Positions 19,940 to 31,972 of a stretch of 64,000 nucleotides of DNA are shown piece by piece. Below the pieces are notes generated by a model. It was not told the DNA's origin, did no database searches, and worked only from the letters and a program-made list of their open reading frames with translations. Every line of letters starts with the position of its first letter. Position 1 is the stretch's first letter. Both the position numbers and the translations under genes were made by a program. The DNA comes from Xanthostigma xanthostigma (taxonomy: Eukaryota > Arthropoda > Insecta > Raphidioptera > Raphidiidae): assembly GCA_963575645.1 (NCBI GenBank), contig OY754465.1, positions 31,383,501 through 31,447,500 on the forward strand. The letters run 5' to 3'.

Positions 19940-22900
19940 GTTTGCATTTTCTTATCAGAGAATAATCCAAACCTGAATGTTATAGTGTAAATAGACTTAC
20001 CAACATAAAATAAAGCAATTTTGCCTATAAGGACTCATTTGCCCCTAATTGTCATAAAGCATGTAAAAACTGCTTGTATGCGTTAAAATAATGGTTAATA
20101 TGCCGTTTGCATTTTCTTATGAGAGAATGATCCAAACCTGAATGTTATAGTGTAAATAGACTTACCCTCATGAAATAAAGCAATTTTGCCTATAAAGACT
20201 CATTTGCACCTAATTGTCAAAAAGCATGTAAAAACTGCTTGTATGCGTTAAAATAATGGTTAATATGCAGTTTGCATTTTCTTACGAGAGAATGATCCAA
20301 ACCTGAATGTTATAGTGTAAATAGACTTACCCTCATGAAATAAAGCAATTTTGCCTATAAAGACTCATTTGCACCTAATTGTCGTAAAGCATGTAAAAAC
20401 TGCTTGTCTGCGTTTAAATAATGGTTAATATGCAGTTTGCATTTTCTTATGAGAGAATGATCCAAACCTGAATGTTATAGTGAAAATAGACTTACCTTTG
20501 TAAAATAAAGCAATTTTGCCTATAAGGACTCATTTGCACCTAATTGTCGTAAAGCATGTAAAAACTGCTTGTCTGCGTTTAAATAATGGTTAATATGCAG
20601 TTTGCATTTTCTTATGAGAGAATGATCCAAACCTGAATGTTATAGTGTAAATAGACTTACCTTCATAAAATAAAGCAATTTTGCCTATAAGGACTCATTT
20701 GCCCCTAATTGTCATAAAGCATGTAAAAACTGCTTGTATGCGTTAAAATAATGGTTAATATGCAGTTTGCATTCTCTTATGAGAGAATGATCCAAACCTG
20801 AATGTTATAGTGTAAATAGACTTACCTTTGTAAAATAAAGCAATTTTGCCTATAAGGACTCATTTGCACGCAATTGTCGTGAAGCATGTAAAAACTGCTT
20901 GTCTGCGTGAAAATGATAGTAAATATGCAGTTTGCATTTTCTTATGAGAGAATGATCCAAACCTGAATGTTATAGTGTAAATAGACTTACCCTCATGAAA
21001 TAAAGCAATTTTGCCTATAAAGACTCATTTGCACCTAATTGTCGTAAAGCATGTAAAAACTGCTTGTCTGCGTTAAAATAATGGTTAATATGCAGTTTGC
21101 ATTTTCTTATGAGAGAATGATCCAAACCTGAATGTTATAGTGTAAATAAACCTACCTTTGTAAAATAAAGCAATTTTGCCTATAAGGACTCATTTGCACG
21201 CAATTGTCGTGAAGCATGTAAAAACTGCTTGTCTGCGTTAAAATAATGGTTAATATGCAGTTTGCATTTTCTTATGAGAGAATGATCCAAACCTGAATGT
21301 TATAGTGTAAATAGACTTACCTTCATGATATAAAGCAATTTTGCCTATAAGGACTCATTTGCCCAAAATTGTCATAAAGCATGTAAAAACTGCTTGTAGC
21401 GTTAAAATAATGGTTAATATGCAGTTTGCATTTTCTTACGAGAGAATGATCCAAACCTGAATATTATAGTGTAAACAGACTTACCTTCATGAAATAAAGC
21501 AATTTTGCCTATAAGGACTCATTTGGCCCTAATTGTCATAAAGCATGTAAAAACTGCTTGTATGCGTTAAAATAATGGTTAATATGCAGTTTGCATTTTC
21601 TTATGAGAGAATGATCCAAACCTGAATGTTATAGTGTAAATAAACCTACCTTTGTAAAATAAAGCAATTTTGCCTATAAGGACTCATTTGCACGCAATTG
21701 TCGTGAAGCATGTAAAAACTGCTTGTCTGCGTTAAAATAATGGTTAATATGCAGTTTGCATTTTCTTATGAGAGAATGATCTAAACCTGTATGTTATAGT
21801 GTAAATAGACTTACCTTCATGATATAAAGCAATTTTGCCTATAAGGACTCATTTGCCCCTAATTGTCATAAAGCATGAAAAAACTGCTTGTAGCGTTAAA
21901 ATAATGGTTAATATGCAGTTTGCATTTTCTTACGAGAGAATGTTCCAAACCTGAATATTATAGTGTAAATAGACTTACCTTCATGAAATAAAGCAATTTT
22001 GCCTATAAAGACTCATTTGCACCTAATTGTCATAAAGCATGTAAAAACTGCTTGTATGCGTTAAAATGATAGAAAATATGCAGTTTGCATTTTCTTATGA
22101 GCGAATGATCCAAACCTGAATGTTATAGTGTAAATAGACTTACCCTCATGAAATAAAGCAAATTTGCTTATAAGGACTCATTTGCACCTAATTGTCATAA
22201 AGCTTGTAAAAACTGCTTGTATGCGTTAAAATTATAGTTAATATGCAGTTTGCATTTTCTTATGAGAGAATGATCCAAACCTGAATGTTATAGTGAAAAT
22301 AGACTTACCTTTGTAAAATAAAGCAATTTTGCCTATAAGGACTCATTTGCACCTAATTGTCGTAAAGCATGTAAAAACTGCTTGTCTGCGTTAAAATAAT
22401 GGTTAATATGCAGTTTGCATTTTCTTATGAGAGAATGATCCAAACCTGAATGTTATAGTGTAAATAGACTTACCTTCAAAAAATAAAGCAATTTTGCCTA
22501 TAAGGACTCATTTGCCCCTAATTGTCATAAAGCATGTAAAAACTGCTTGTATGCGTTAAAATAATGGTAATATGCAGTTTGCATTTTCTTATGAGAGAAT
22601 GATCCAAACCTGAATGTTATAGTGTATATAGACTTACCTTTGTAAAATAAAGCAATTTTGCCTATAAGGACTCATTTGCACGCAATTGTCGTGAAGCATG
22701 TAAAAACTGCTTGTCTGCGTGAAAATGATAGTAAATATGCAGTTTGCATTTTCTTATGAGAGAATGATCCAAACCTGAATGTTATAGTGTAAATAGACTT
22801 ACCCTCATGAAATAACGCAATTTTGCTTATAAAGGATCATTTGCACCTAATTGTCGTAAAGCATGTAAAAACTGCTTGTCTGCGTTAAAAAAATGGTTAA

Positions 22901-25900
22901 TATGCAGTTTGCGTTTTCTTATGAGAGAATGATCCAAACCTGAATGTTATAGTGTAAATAAACTTACCTGTGTAAAATAAAGCAATTTTGCCTATAAGGA
23001 CTCATTTGCATGCAATTGTCGTGAAGCATGTAAAAACTGCTTGTCTGCGTTAAAATAATGGTTAATATGCAGTTTGCATTTTCTTATGAGAGAATGATCC
23101 AAACCTGAATGTTATAGTGTAAATAGACTTACCTTCATGATATAAAGCAATTTTGCCTATAAGGACTCATTTGCCCCTAATTGTCATAAAGCATGTAAAA
23201 ACTGCTTGTAGCGTTAAAATAATGGTTAATATGCAGTTTGCATTTTCTTATGAGAGAATGTTTCAAACCTGAATATTACAGTGTAAATAGACTTACCTTT
23301 TTGAAATAAAGCAATTTTGCCTATAAGGACTCATTTGGCCCTAATTGTCATAAAGCATGTAAAAACTGCTTGTATGCGTTAAAATAATGGTTAATATGCA
23401 GTTTGCATTTTCTTATGAGAGAATGATCCAAACCTGAATGTTATAGTGTAAATAGACTTACCTTCATAAAATAAAGCAATTTTGCCTATAAGGACTCATT
23501 TGCACCTAATTGTCGTAAAGCATGTAGAAACTGCTTGTCTGCGTTTAAATAATGGTTAATATGCAGTTTGCATTTTCTTATGAGAGAATGATCCAAACCT
23601 GAATGTTATAGTGTAAATAGACTTACCTTCATAAAATAAAGCAATTTTGCCTATAAGGACTCATTTGCCCCTAATTGTCATAAAGCATGTAAAAACTGCT
23701 TGTATATGTTAAAATAATGGTTAATATGCAGTTTGCATTTTCTTATGAGAGAATGATCCAAACCTGAATGTTATAGTGAAAATAGACTTACCTTTGTAAA
23801 ATAAAGCAATTTTGCCTATAAGGACTCATTTGCACGCAATTGTCGTGAAGCATGTAAAAATAGCTTGTCTGCGTTAAAATAATGGTTAATATGCAGTTTG
23901 CATTTTCTTATGAGAGAATGATCCAAACCTGAATGTTATAGTGTAAATAGACTTACCTTCATGAAATAAAGCAATTTTGCCTATAAGGACTCATTTGCCC
24001 CTAATTGTCATAAAGCATGTAAAAACTGCTTGTAGCGTTAAAATAATGGTTAATATGCAGTTTGCATTTTCTTATGAGAGAATGATCCAAACCTGAATGT
24101 TATAGTGTAAATAGACTTACCTTCATGAAATAAAGCAATTTTGCCTATAAGGACTCATTTGCCCCTAATTGTCATAAAGCATGTAAAAACTGCTTGTATG
24201 CGTTAAAATAATGGTTAATATGCAGTTTGCATTCTCTTATGAGAGAATGATCCAAACCTGAATGTTATAGTGTAAATAGACTTACCTTTGTAAAATAAAG
24301 CAATTTTGCCTATAAGGACTCATTTGCACGCAATTGTCGTGAAGCATGTAAAAACTGCTTGTCTGCGTGAAAATGATAGTAAATATGCAGTTTGCATTTT
24401 CTTATGAGAGAATGATCCAAACCTGAATGTTATAGTGTAAATAGACTTACCCTCATGAAATAAAGCAATTTTGCCTATAAAGACTCATTTGCACCTAAAT
24501 GTCGTAAAGCATGTAAAAACTGCTTGTCTGCGTTAAAATAATGTTTAATATGCAGTTTGCATTTTCTTATGAGAGAATGATCCAAACTTGAATGTATAGT
24601 GTAAATAAACCTACCTTTGTAAAATAAAGCAATTTTGCCTATAAGGACTCATTTGCACGCAATTGTCGTGAAGCATGTAAAAACTGCTTGTCTGCGTTAA
24701 AATAATGGTTAATATGCAGTTTGCATTTTCTTATGAGAGAATGATCCAAACCTGAATGTTATAGTGTAAATAGACTTACCTTCATGATATAAAGCAATTT
24801 TGCCTATAAGGACTCATTTGCCCCTAATTGTCATAAAGCATGTAAAAACTGCTTGTAGCGTTAAAATAATGGTTAATATGCAGTTTGCATTTTCTTACGA
24901 GAGAATGATCCAAACCTGAATATTATAGTGTAAATAGACTTACCTTCATGAAATAAAGCAATTTTGCCTATAAGGACTCATTTGGCCCTAATTGTCATAA
25001 AGCATGTAAAAACTGCTTGTATGCGTTAAAATAATGGTTAATATGCAGTTTGCATTTTCTTATGAGAGAATGATCCAAACCTGAATGTTATAGTGAAAAT
25101 AGACTTACCTTTGTAAAATAAAGCAATTTTGCCTATAAGGACTCATTTGCACTTAATTGTCGTAAAGCATTTAAAAACTGCTTTTCAGCGTTAAAATAAT
25201 GGTTAATATGCAGTTTGCATTTTCTTATGAGAGAATGATCCAAACCTGAATGTTATAGTGTAAATAGACTTACCTTCATGAAATAAAGCAATTTTGCCTA
25301 TAAGGACTCATTTGGCCCTAATTGTCATAAAGCATGTAAAAACTGCTTGTATGCGTTAAAATAATGGTTAATATGCAGTTTGCATTTTCTTATGAGAGAA
25401 TGATCCAAACCTGAATGTTATAGTGTAAATAGACTTACCTTCATAAAATAACGCAATTTTGCCTATAAGGACTCATTTGCACCTAATTGTCGTAAAGCAT
25501 GTAAAAACTGCTTGTCTGCGTTTAAATAATGGTTAATATGCAGTTTGCATTTTCTTATGAGAGAATGATCCAAACCTGAATGTTATAGTGTATATAGACT
25601 TACCTTCATAAAATAAAGCAATTTTGCCTATAAGGACTCATTTGCCCCTAATTGTCATAAAGCATGTAAAAACTGCTTGTATATGTTAAAATAATGGTTA
25701 ATATGCAGTTTGCATTTTCTTATGAGAGAATGATCCAAACCTGAATGTTATAGTGAAAATAGACTTACCTTTGTAAAATAAAGCAATTTTGCCTATAAGG
25801 ACTCATTTGCACTTAATTGTCGTAAAGCATTTAAAAACTGCTTGTCAGCGTTAAAATAATGGTTAATATGCAGTTTGCATTTTCTTATGAGAGAATGATC

Positions 25901-26696
25901 CAAACCTGAATGTTATAGTGTAAATAGACTTACCCTCATAAAATAAAGCAATTTTGCCTATAAAGAGTCATTTGCACCTAATTGTCAAAAAGCATGTAAA
26001 AACTGCTTGTATGCGTTAAAATAATGGTTAATATGCAGTTTGCATTTTCTTATGAGAGAATGATCCAAACCTGAATGTTATAGTGTAAATAGACTTACCC
26101 TCATGAAATAAAGCAATTTTGCCTATAAAGACTCATTTGCACCTAATTGTCGTAAAGCATGTAAAAACTGATTGTCTGCGTTTAAATAATGGTTAATATG
26201 CAGTTTGCATTTTCTTATGAGAGAATGATCCAAACCTGAATTATATAGTGTAAATAAACTTACATTTGTAAAATAAAGCAATTTTGCCTATAAGGACTCA
26301 TTTGCACGCAATTGTCGTGAAGCATGTAAAAATAGCTTGTCTGCGTTAAAATAATGGTTAATATGCAGTTTGCATTTTCTTATGAGAGAATGATCCAAAC
26401 CTGAATGTTATAGTGTAAATAGACTAACCTTCATGAAATAAAGCAATTTTGCCTATAAGGACTCATTTGCCCCTAATTGTCATAAAGCATGTAAAAACTG
26501 CTTGTAGCGTTAAAATAATGGTTAATATGCAGTTTGCATTTTCTTATGAGAGAATGATCCAAATCTGAATGTTATAGTGAAAATAGACTTACCTTTGTAA
26601 AATAAAGCAATTTTGTCTATAAGGACTCATTTGCACCTAATTGTCGTAAAGCATGTAAAAACTGCTTGTTTGCGTTAAAATAATGGTTAATATGCA
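19940..26696 (+). repeat. Mixed monomer region
   Basis: About 41 monomers without a dominant local HOR. 19940-20434 repeats 7416-7910 (offset 12524). The block from about 20600 to 21588 recurs from about 24060 at offset 3460, changing to 3459 after a one-base deletion (GAATGTATAG near 24593). Around 22068 the GATAGAAAAT mark starts a run in 10-mer order. 22151-23700 matches 47701-49215 at offset 25550, including the rare CATGTAGAAAC at 23521. Rare private changes include GAATGTTTCAAACC near 23257, CCTTTTTGAAAT near 23295 and GAATTATATAG near 26238. Nothing other than satellite is seen. Confidence 0.82.
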
Positions 26697-29334
26697 GTTT
26701 GCATTTTCTTATGAGAGAATGATCCAAACCTGAATGTTATAGTGTAAATAGACTTACCTTCATAAAATAAAGCAATTTTGCCTATAAGGACTCATTTGCC
26801 ACTAATTGTCATAAAGCATGTAAAAACTGCTTGTATGCGTTAAAATAATGGTTAATATGCAGTTTGCATTCTCTTATGAGAGAATGATCTAAACCTGAAT
26901 GTTATAGTGTAAATAGACTTACCTTTGTAAAATAAAGCAATTTTGCCTATAAGGACTCATTTGGCCCTAATTGTCATAAAGCATGTAAAAACTGCTTGTA
27001 TGCGTTAAAATAATGGTTAATATGCAGTTTGCATTTTCTTATGAGAGAATGATCCAAACCTGAATGTTATAGTGTAAATAGACTTACCTTCATAAAATAA
27101 CGCAATTTTGCCTATAAGGACTCATTTGCACCTAATTGTCGTAAAGCATGTAAAAACTGCTTGTCTGCGTTAAAATAATGGTTAATATGCAGTTTGCATT
27201 TTCTTATGAGAGAATGATCCAAACCTGAATGTTATAGTGTAAATAGACTTACCTTCATGATATAAAGCAATTTTGCCTATAAGGACTCATTTGCCCCTAA
27301 TTGTCATAAAGCATGTAAAAACTGCTTGTAGCGTTAAAATAATGGTTAATATGCAGTTTGCATTTTCTTACGAGAGAATGATCCAAACCTGAATATTATA
27401 GTGTAAGTAGACTTACCTTCATGAAATAAAGCAATTTTGCCTATAAGGACTCATTTGGCCCTAATTGTCATAAAGCATGTAAAAACTGCTTGTATGCGTT
27501 AAAATTATGGTTAATATGCAGTTTGCATTTTCTTATGAGAGAATGATCCAAACCTGAATATTACAGTGTAAATAGACTTACCTTCATGAAATAAAGCAAT
27601 TTTGCCTATAAAGACTCATTTGCACCTAATTGTCATAAAGCATGTAAAAACTGCTTGTATGCGTTAAAATGATAGTAAATATGCAGTTTGCATTTTCTTA
27701 TGAGCAAATGATCCAAACTTAAATGGTATAGTGTAAATAAACTTACCTGTGTAAAATAAAGCAATTTTGCCTATAAGGACTCATTTGCACGCAATTGTCG
27801 TGAAGCATGTAAAGACTGCTTGTCTGCGTGAAAATGATAGTAAATATGCAGTTTGCATTTTCTTATGAGAGAATGATCCAAACCTGAATGTTATAGTGTA
27901 AATAGACTTACCCTCATGAAATAAAGCAATTTTGCCTATAAAGACTCATTTGCACCTAATTGTCGTAAAGCATGTAAAAACTGCTTGTCTGCGTTTAAAA
28001 AATGGTTAATATGCAGTTTGCATTTTCTTATGAGAGAATGATCCAAACCTGAATGTTATAGTGTAAATAAACTTACCTGTGTAAAATAAAGCAATTTTGC
28101 CTATAAGGACTCATTTGCACGCAATTGTCGTGAAGCATGTAAAAACTGCTTCTCTGCGTTAAAATAATGGTTAATATGCAGTTTGCATTTTCTTATGAGA
28201 GAATGATCCAAACCTGAATGTTATAGTGTAAATAGACTTACCTTCATTAAATAAAGCAATTTTGCCTATAAAGACTCATTTGCACCTAATTGTCATAAAG
28301 CATGTAAAAACTGCTTGTATGCGTTAAAATAATGGTTAATATGCAGTTTGCATTTTCTTATGAGAGAATGATCCAAACCTGAATGTTATAGTGTAAATAG
28401 ACTTACCTTTGTAAAATAAAGCAATTTTGCCTATAAGGACTCATTTGCACGCAATTGTCGTGAAGCATGTAAAAACTGCTTGTCTGCGTGAAAATGATAG
28501 TAAATATGCAGTTTGCATTTTCTTATGAGAGAATGATCCAAACCTGAATGTTATAGTGTAAATAGACTTACCTTCATGAAATAAAGCAATTTTGCCTATA
28601 AGGACTCATTTGCCCCTAATTGTCATAAAGCATGTAAAAACTGCTTGTATGCGTTAAAATAATGGTTAATATGCAGTTTGCATTTTCTTATGAGAGAATA
28701 ATCCAAACCTGAATGTTATAGTGTAAATAGACTTACCTTTGTAAAATAAAGCAATTTTGCCTATAAGGACTCATTTGCACGCAATTGTCGTGAAGCATGT
28801 AAAAACTGCTTGTCTGCGTGAAAATGATAGTAAATATGCAGTTTGCATTTTCTTATGAGAGAATGATCCAAACCTGAATGTTATAGTGTAAATAGACTTA
28901 CCTTCATGATATAAAGCAATTTTGCCTATAAGGACTCATTTGCACGCAATTGTCATAAAGCATGTAAAAACTGCTTGTAGCGTTAAAATAATGGTTAATA
29001 TGCAGTTTGCATTTTCTTATAAGAGAATGATCCAAACCTGAATATTATAGTGTAAATAGACTTACCTTCATGAAATAAAGCAATTTTGCCTATAAGGACT
29101 CATTTGGCCCTAATTGTCATAAAGCATGTAAAAACTGCTTGTATGCGTTAAAATAATGGTTAATATGCAGTTTGCATTTTCTTATGAGAGAATGATCCAA
29201 ACCTGAATGTTATAGTGTAAATAGACTTACCTTCATGAAATAAAGCAATTTTGCCTATAAAGACTCATTTGCACCTAATTGTCATAAAGCATGTAAAAAC
29301 TGCTTGTATGCGTTACAATGATAGTAAATATGCA
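26697..29334 (+). repeat. 16-mer HOR (2638 bp), copy 1
   Basis: Sixteen monomers repeated at an exact offset of 2638 bp (16 x 165 minus 2). Landmarks: GTAAGTAG at 27403 and 30041; CCTTCATTAA at 28241 and 30879; CTGCTTCTCTGCG near 28147 and 30785; CATTCTC at 26867 and 29505. Private bases in this copy include CTTAAATGG near 27719, GCGTTTAAAAAATGG near 27991 and AGAATAATCC near 28696. Confidence 0.93.
26862..27026 (+). repeat. Chimeric monomer: CATTCTC front, GGCCCTA back
   Basis: The front half is the CATTCTC/GATCTAAACC/CCTTTGTAAAAT class. In other copies (for example 5603, 17303, 34777) that class continues GCACGCAATTGTCGTGAAG. Here it switches to GGCCCTAATTGTCATAAAG, the class A/E back half, and is followed by an AATAACGC monomer instead of the GTTCGCAT one. 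The same chimera is at 29500-29664 as part of the 2638-bp duplication. The crossover lies in the shared stretch GCCTATAAGGACTCATTTG. Confidence 0.85.
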
Positions 29335-31972
29335 GTTTGCATTTTCTTATGAGAGAATGATCCAAACCTGAATGTTATAGTGTAAATAGACTTACCTTCA
29401 TAAAATAAAGCAATTTTGCCTATAAGGACTCATTTGCCACTAATTGTCATAAAGCATGTAAAAACTGCTTGTATGCGTTAAAATAATGGTTAATATGCAG
29501 TTTGCATTCTCTTATGAGAGAATGATCTAAACCTGAATGTTATAGTGTAAATAGACTTACCTTTGTAAAATAAAGCAATTTTGCCTATAAGGACTCATTT
29601 GGCCCTAATTGTCATAAAGCATGTAAAAACTGCTTGTATGCGTTAAAATAATGGTTAATATGCAGTTTGCATTTTCTTATGAGAGAATGATCCAAACCTG
29701 AATGTTATAGTGTAAATAGACTTACCTTCATAAAATAACGCAATTTTGCCTATAAGGACTCATTTGCACCTAATTGTCGTAAAGCATGTAAAAACTGCTT
29801 GTCTGCGTTAAAATAATGGTTAATATGCAGTTTGCATTTTCTTATGAGAGAATGATCCAAACCTGAATGTTATAGTGTAAATAGACTTACCTTCATGATA
29901 TAAAGCAATTTTGCCTATAAGGACTCATTTGCCCCTAATTGTCATAAAGCATGTAAAAACTGCTTGTAGCGTTAAAATAATGGTTAATATGCAGTTTGCA
30001 TTTTCTTACGAGAGAATGATCCAAACCTGAATATTATAGTGTAAGTAGACTTACCTTCATGAAATAAAGCAATTTTGCCTATAAGGACTCATTTGGCCCT
30101 AATTGTCATAAAGCATGTAAAAACTGCTTGTATGCGTTAAAATTATGGTTAATATGCAGTTTGCATTTTCTTACGAGAGAATGATCCAAACCTGAATATT
30201 ACAGTGTAAATAGACTTACCTTCATGAAATAAAGCAATTTTGCCTATAAAGACTCATTTGCACCTAATTGTCATAAAGCATGAAAAAACTGCTTGTATGC
30301 GTTAAAATGATAGTAAATATGCAGTTTGCATTTTCTTATGAGCAAATGATCCAAACTTGAATGGTATAGTGTAAATAAACTTACCTGTGTAAAATAAAGC
30401 AATTTTGCCTATAAGGACTCATTTGCACGCAATTGTCGTGAAGCATGTAAAGACTGCTTGTCTGCGTGAAAATGATAGTAAATATGCAGTTTGCATTTTC
30501 TTATGAGAGAATGATCCAAACCTGAATGTTATAGTGTAAATAGACTTACCCTCATGAAATAAAGCAATTTTGCCTATAAAGACTCATTTGCACCTAATTG
30601 TCGTAAAGCATGTAAAAACTGCTTGTCTGCGTTAAAAAAATGGTTAATATGCAGTTTGCATTTTCTTATGAGAGAATGATCCAAACCTGAATGTTATAGT
30701 GTAAATAAACTTACCTGTGTAAAATAAAGCAATTTTGCCTATAAGGACTCATTTGCACGCAATTGTCGTGAAGCATGTAAAAACTGCTTCTCTGCGTTAA
30801 AATAATGGTTAATATGCAGTTTGCATTTTCTTATGAGAGAATGATCCAAACCTGAATGTTATAGTGTAAATAGACTTACCTTCATTAAATAAAGCAATTT
30901 TGCCTATAAAGACTCATTTGCACCTAATTGTCATAAAGCATGTAAAAACTGCTTGTATGCGTTAAAATAATGGTTAATATGCAGTTTGCATTTTCTTATG
31001 AGAGAATGATCCAAACCTGAATGTTATAGTGTAAATAGACTTACCTTTGTAAAATAAAGCAATTTTGCCTATAAGGACTCATTTGCACGCAATTGTCGTG
31101 AAGCATGTAAAAACTGCTTGTCTGCGTGAAAATGATAGTAAATATGCAGTTTGCATTTTCTTATGAGAGAATGATCCAAACCTGAATGTTATAGTGTAAA
31201 TAGACTTACCTTCATGAAATAAAGCAATTTTGCCTATAAGGACTCATTTGCCCCTAATTGTCATAAAGCATGTAAAAACTGCTTGTATGCGTTAAAATAA
31301 TGGTTAATATGCAGTTTGCATTTTCTTATGAGAGAATGATCCAAACCTGAATGTTATAGTGTAAATAGACTTACCTTTGTAAAATAAAGCAATTTTGCCT
31401 ATAAGGACTCATTTGCACGCAATTGTCGTGAAGCATGTAAAAACTGCTTGTCTGCGTGAAAATGATAGTAAATATGCAGTTTGCATTTTCTTATGAGAGA
31501 ATGATCCAAACCTGAATGTTATAGTGTAAATAGACTTACCTTCATGATATAAAGCAATTTTGCCTATAAGGACTCATTTGCACGCAATTGTCATAAAGCA
31601 TGTAAAAACTGCTTGTAGCGTTAAAATAATGGTTAATATGCAGTTTGCATTTTCTTATAAGAGAATGATCCAAACCTGAATATTATAGTGTAAATAGACT
31701 TACCTTCATGAAATAAAGCAATTTTGCCTATAAGGACTCATTTGGCCCTAATTGTCATAAAGCATGTAAAAACTGCTTGTATGCGTTAAAATAATGGTTA
31801 ATATGCAGTTTGCATTTTCTTATGAGAGAATGATCCAAACCTGAATGTTATAGTGTAAATAGACTTACCTTCATGAAATAAAGCAATTTTGCCTATAAAG
31901 ACTCATTTGCACCTAATTGTCATAAAGCATGTAAAAACTGCTTGTATGCGTTACAATGATAGTAAATATGCA
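29335..31972 (+). repeat. 16-mer HOR (2638 bp), copy 2
   Basis: Second copy, directly adjacent. I noticed about five single-base differences from copy 1, including TTACGAG near 30172 (TTATGAG in copy 1) and CATGAAAAAACTG near 30290. The last shared base is about 29353/31991: copy 1 passes into TTATGAGAG (start of copy 2), copy 2 into TTATGAGCG. The joint is therefore visible to within about 25 bp. Confidence 0.93.
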
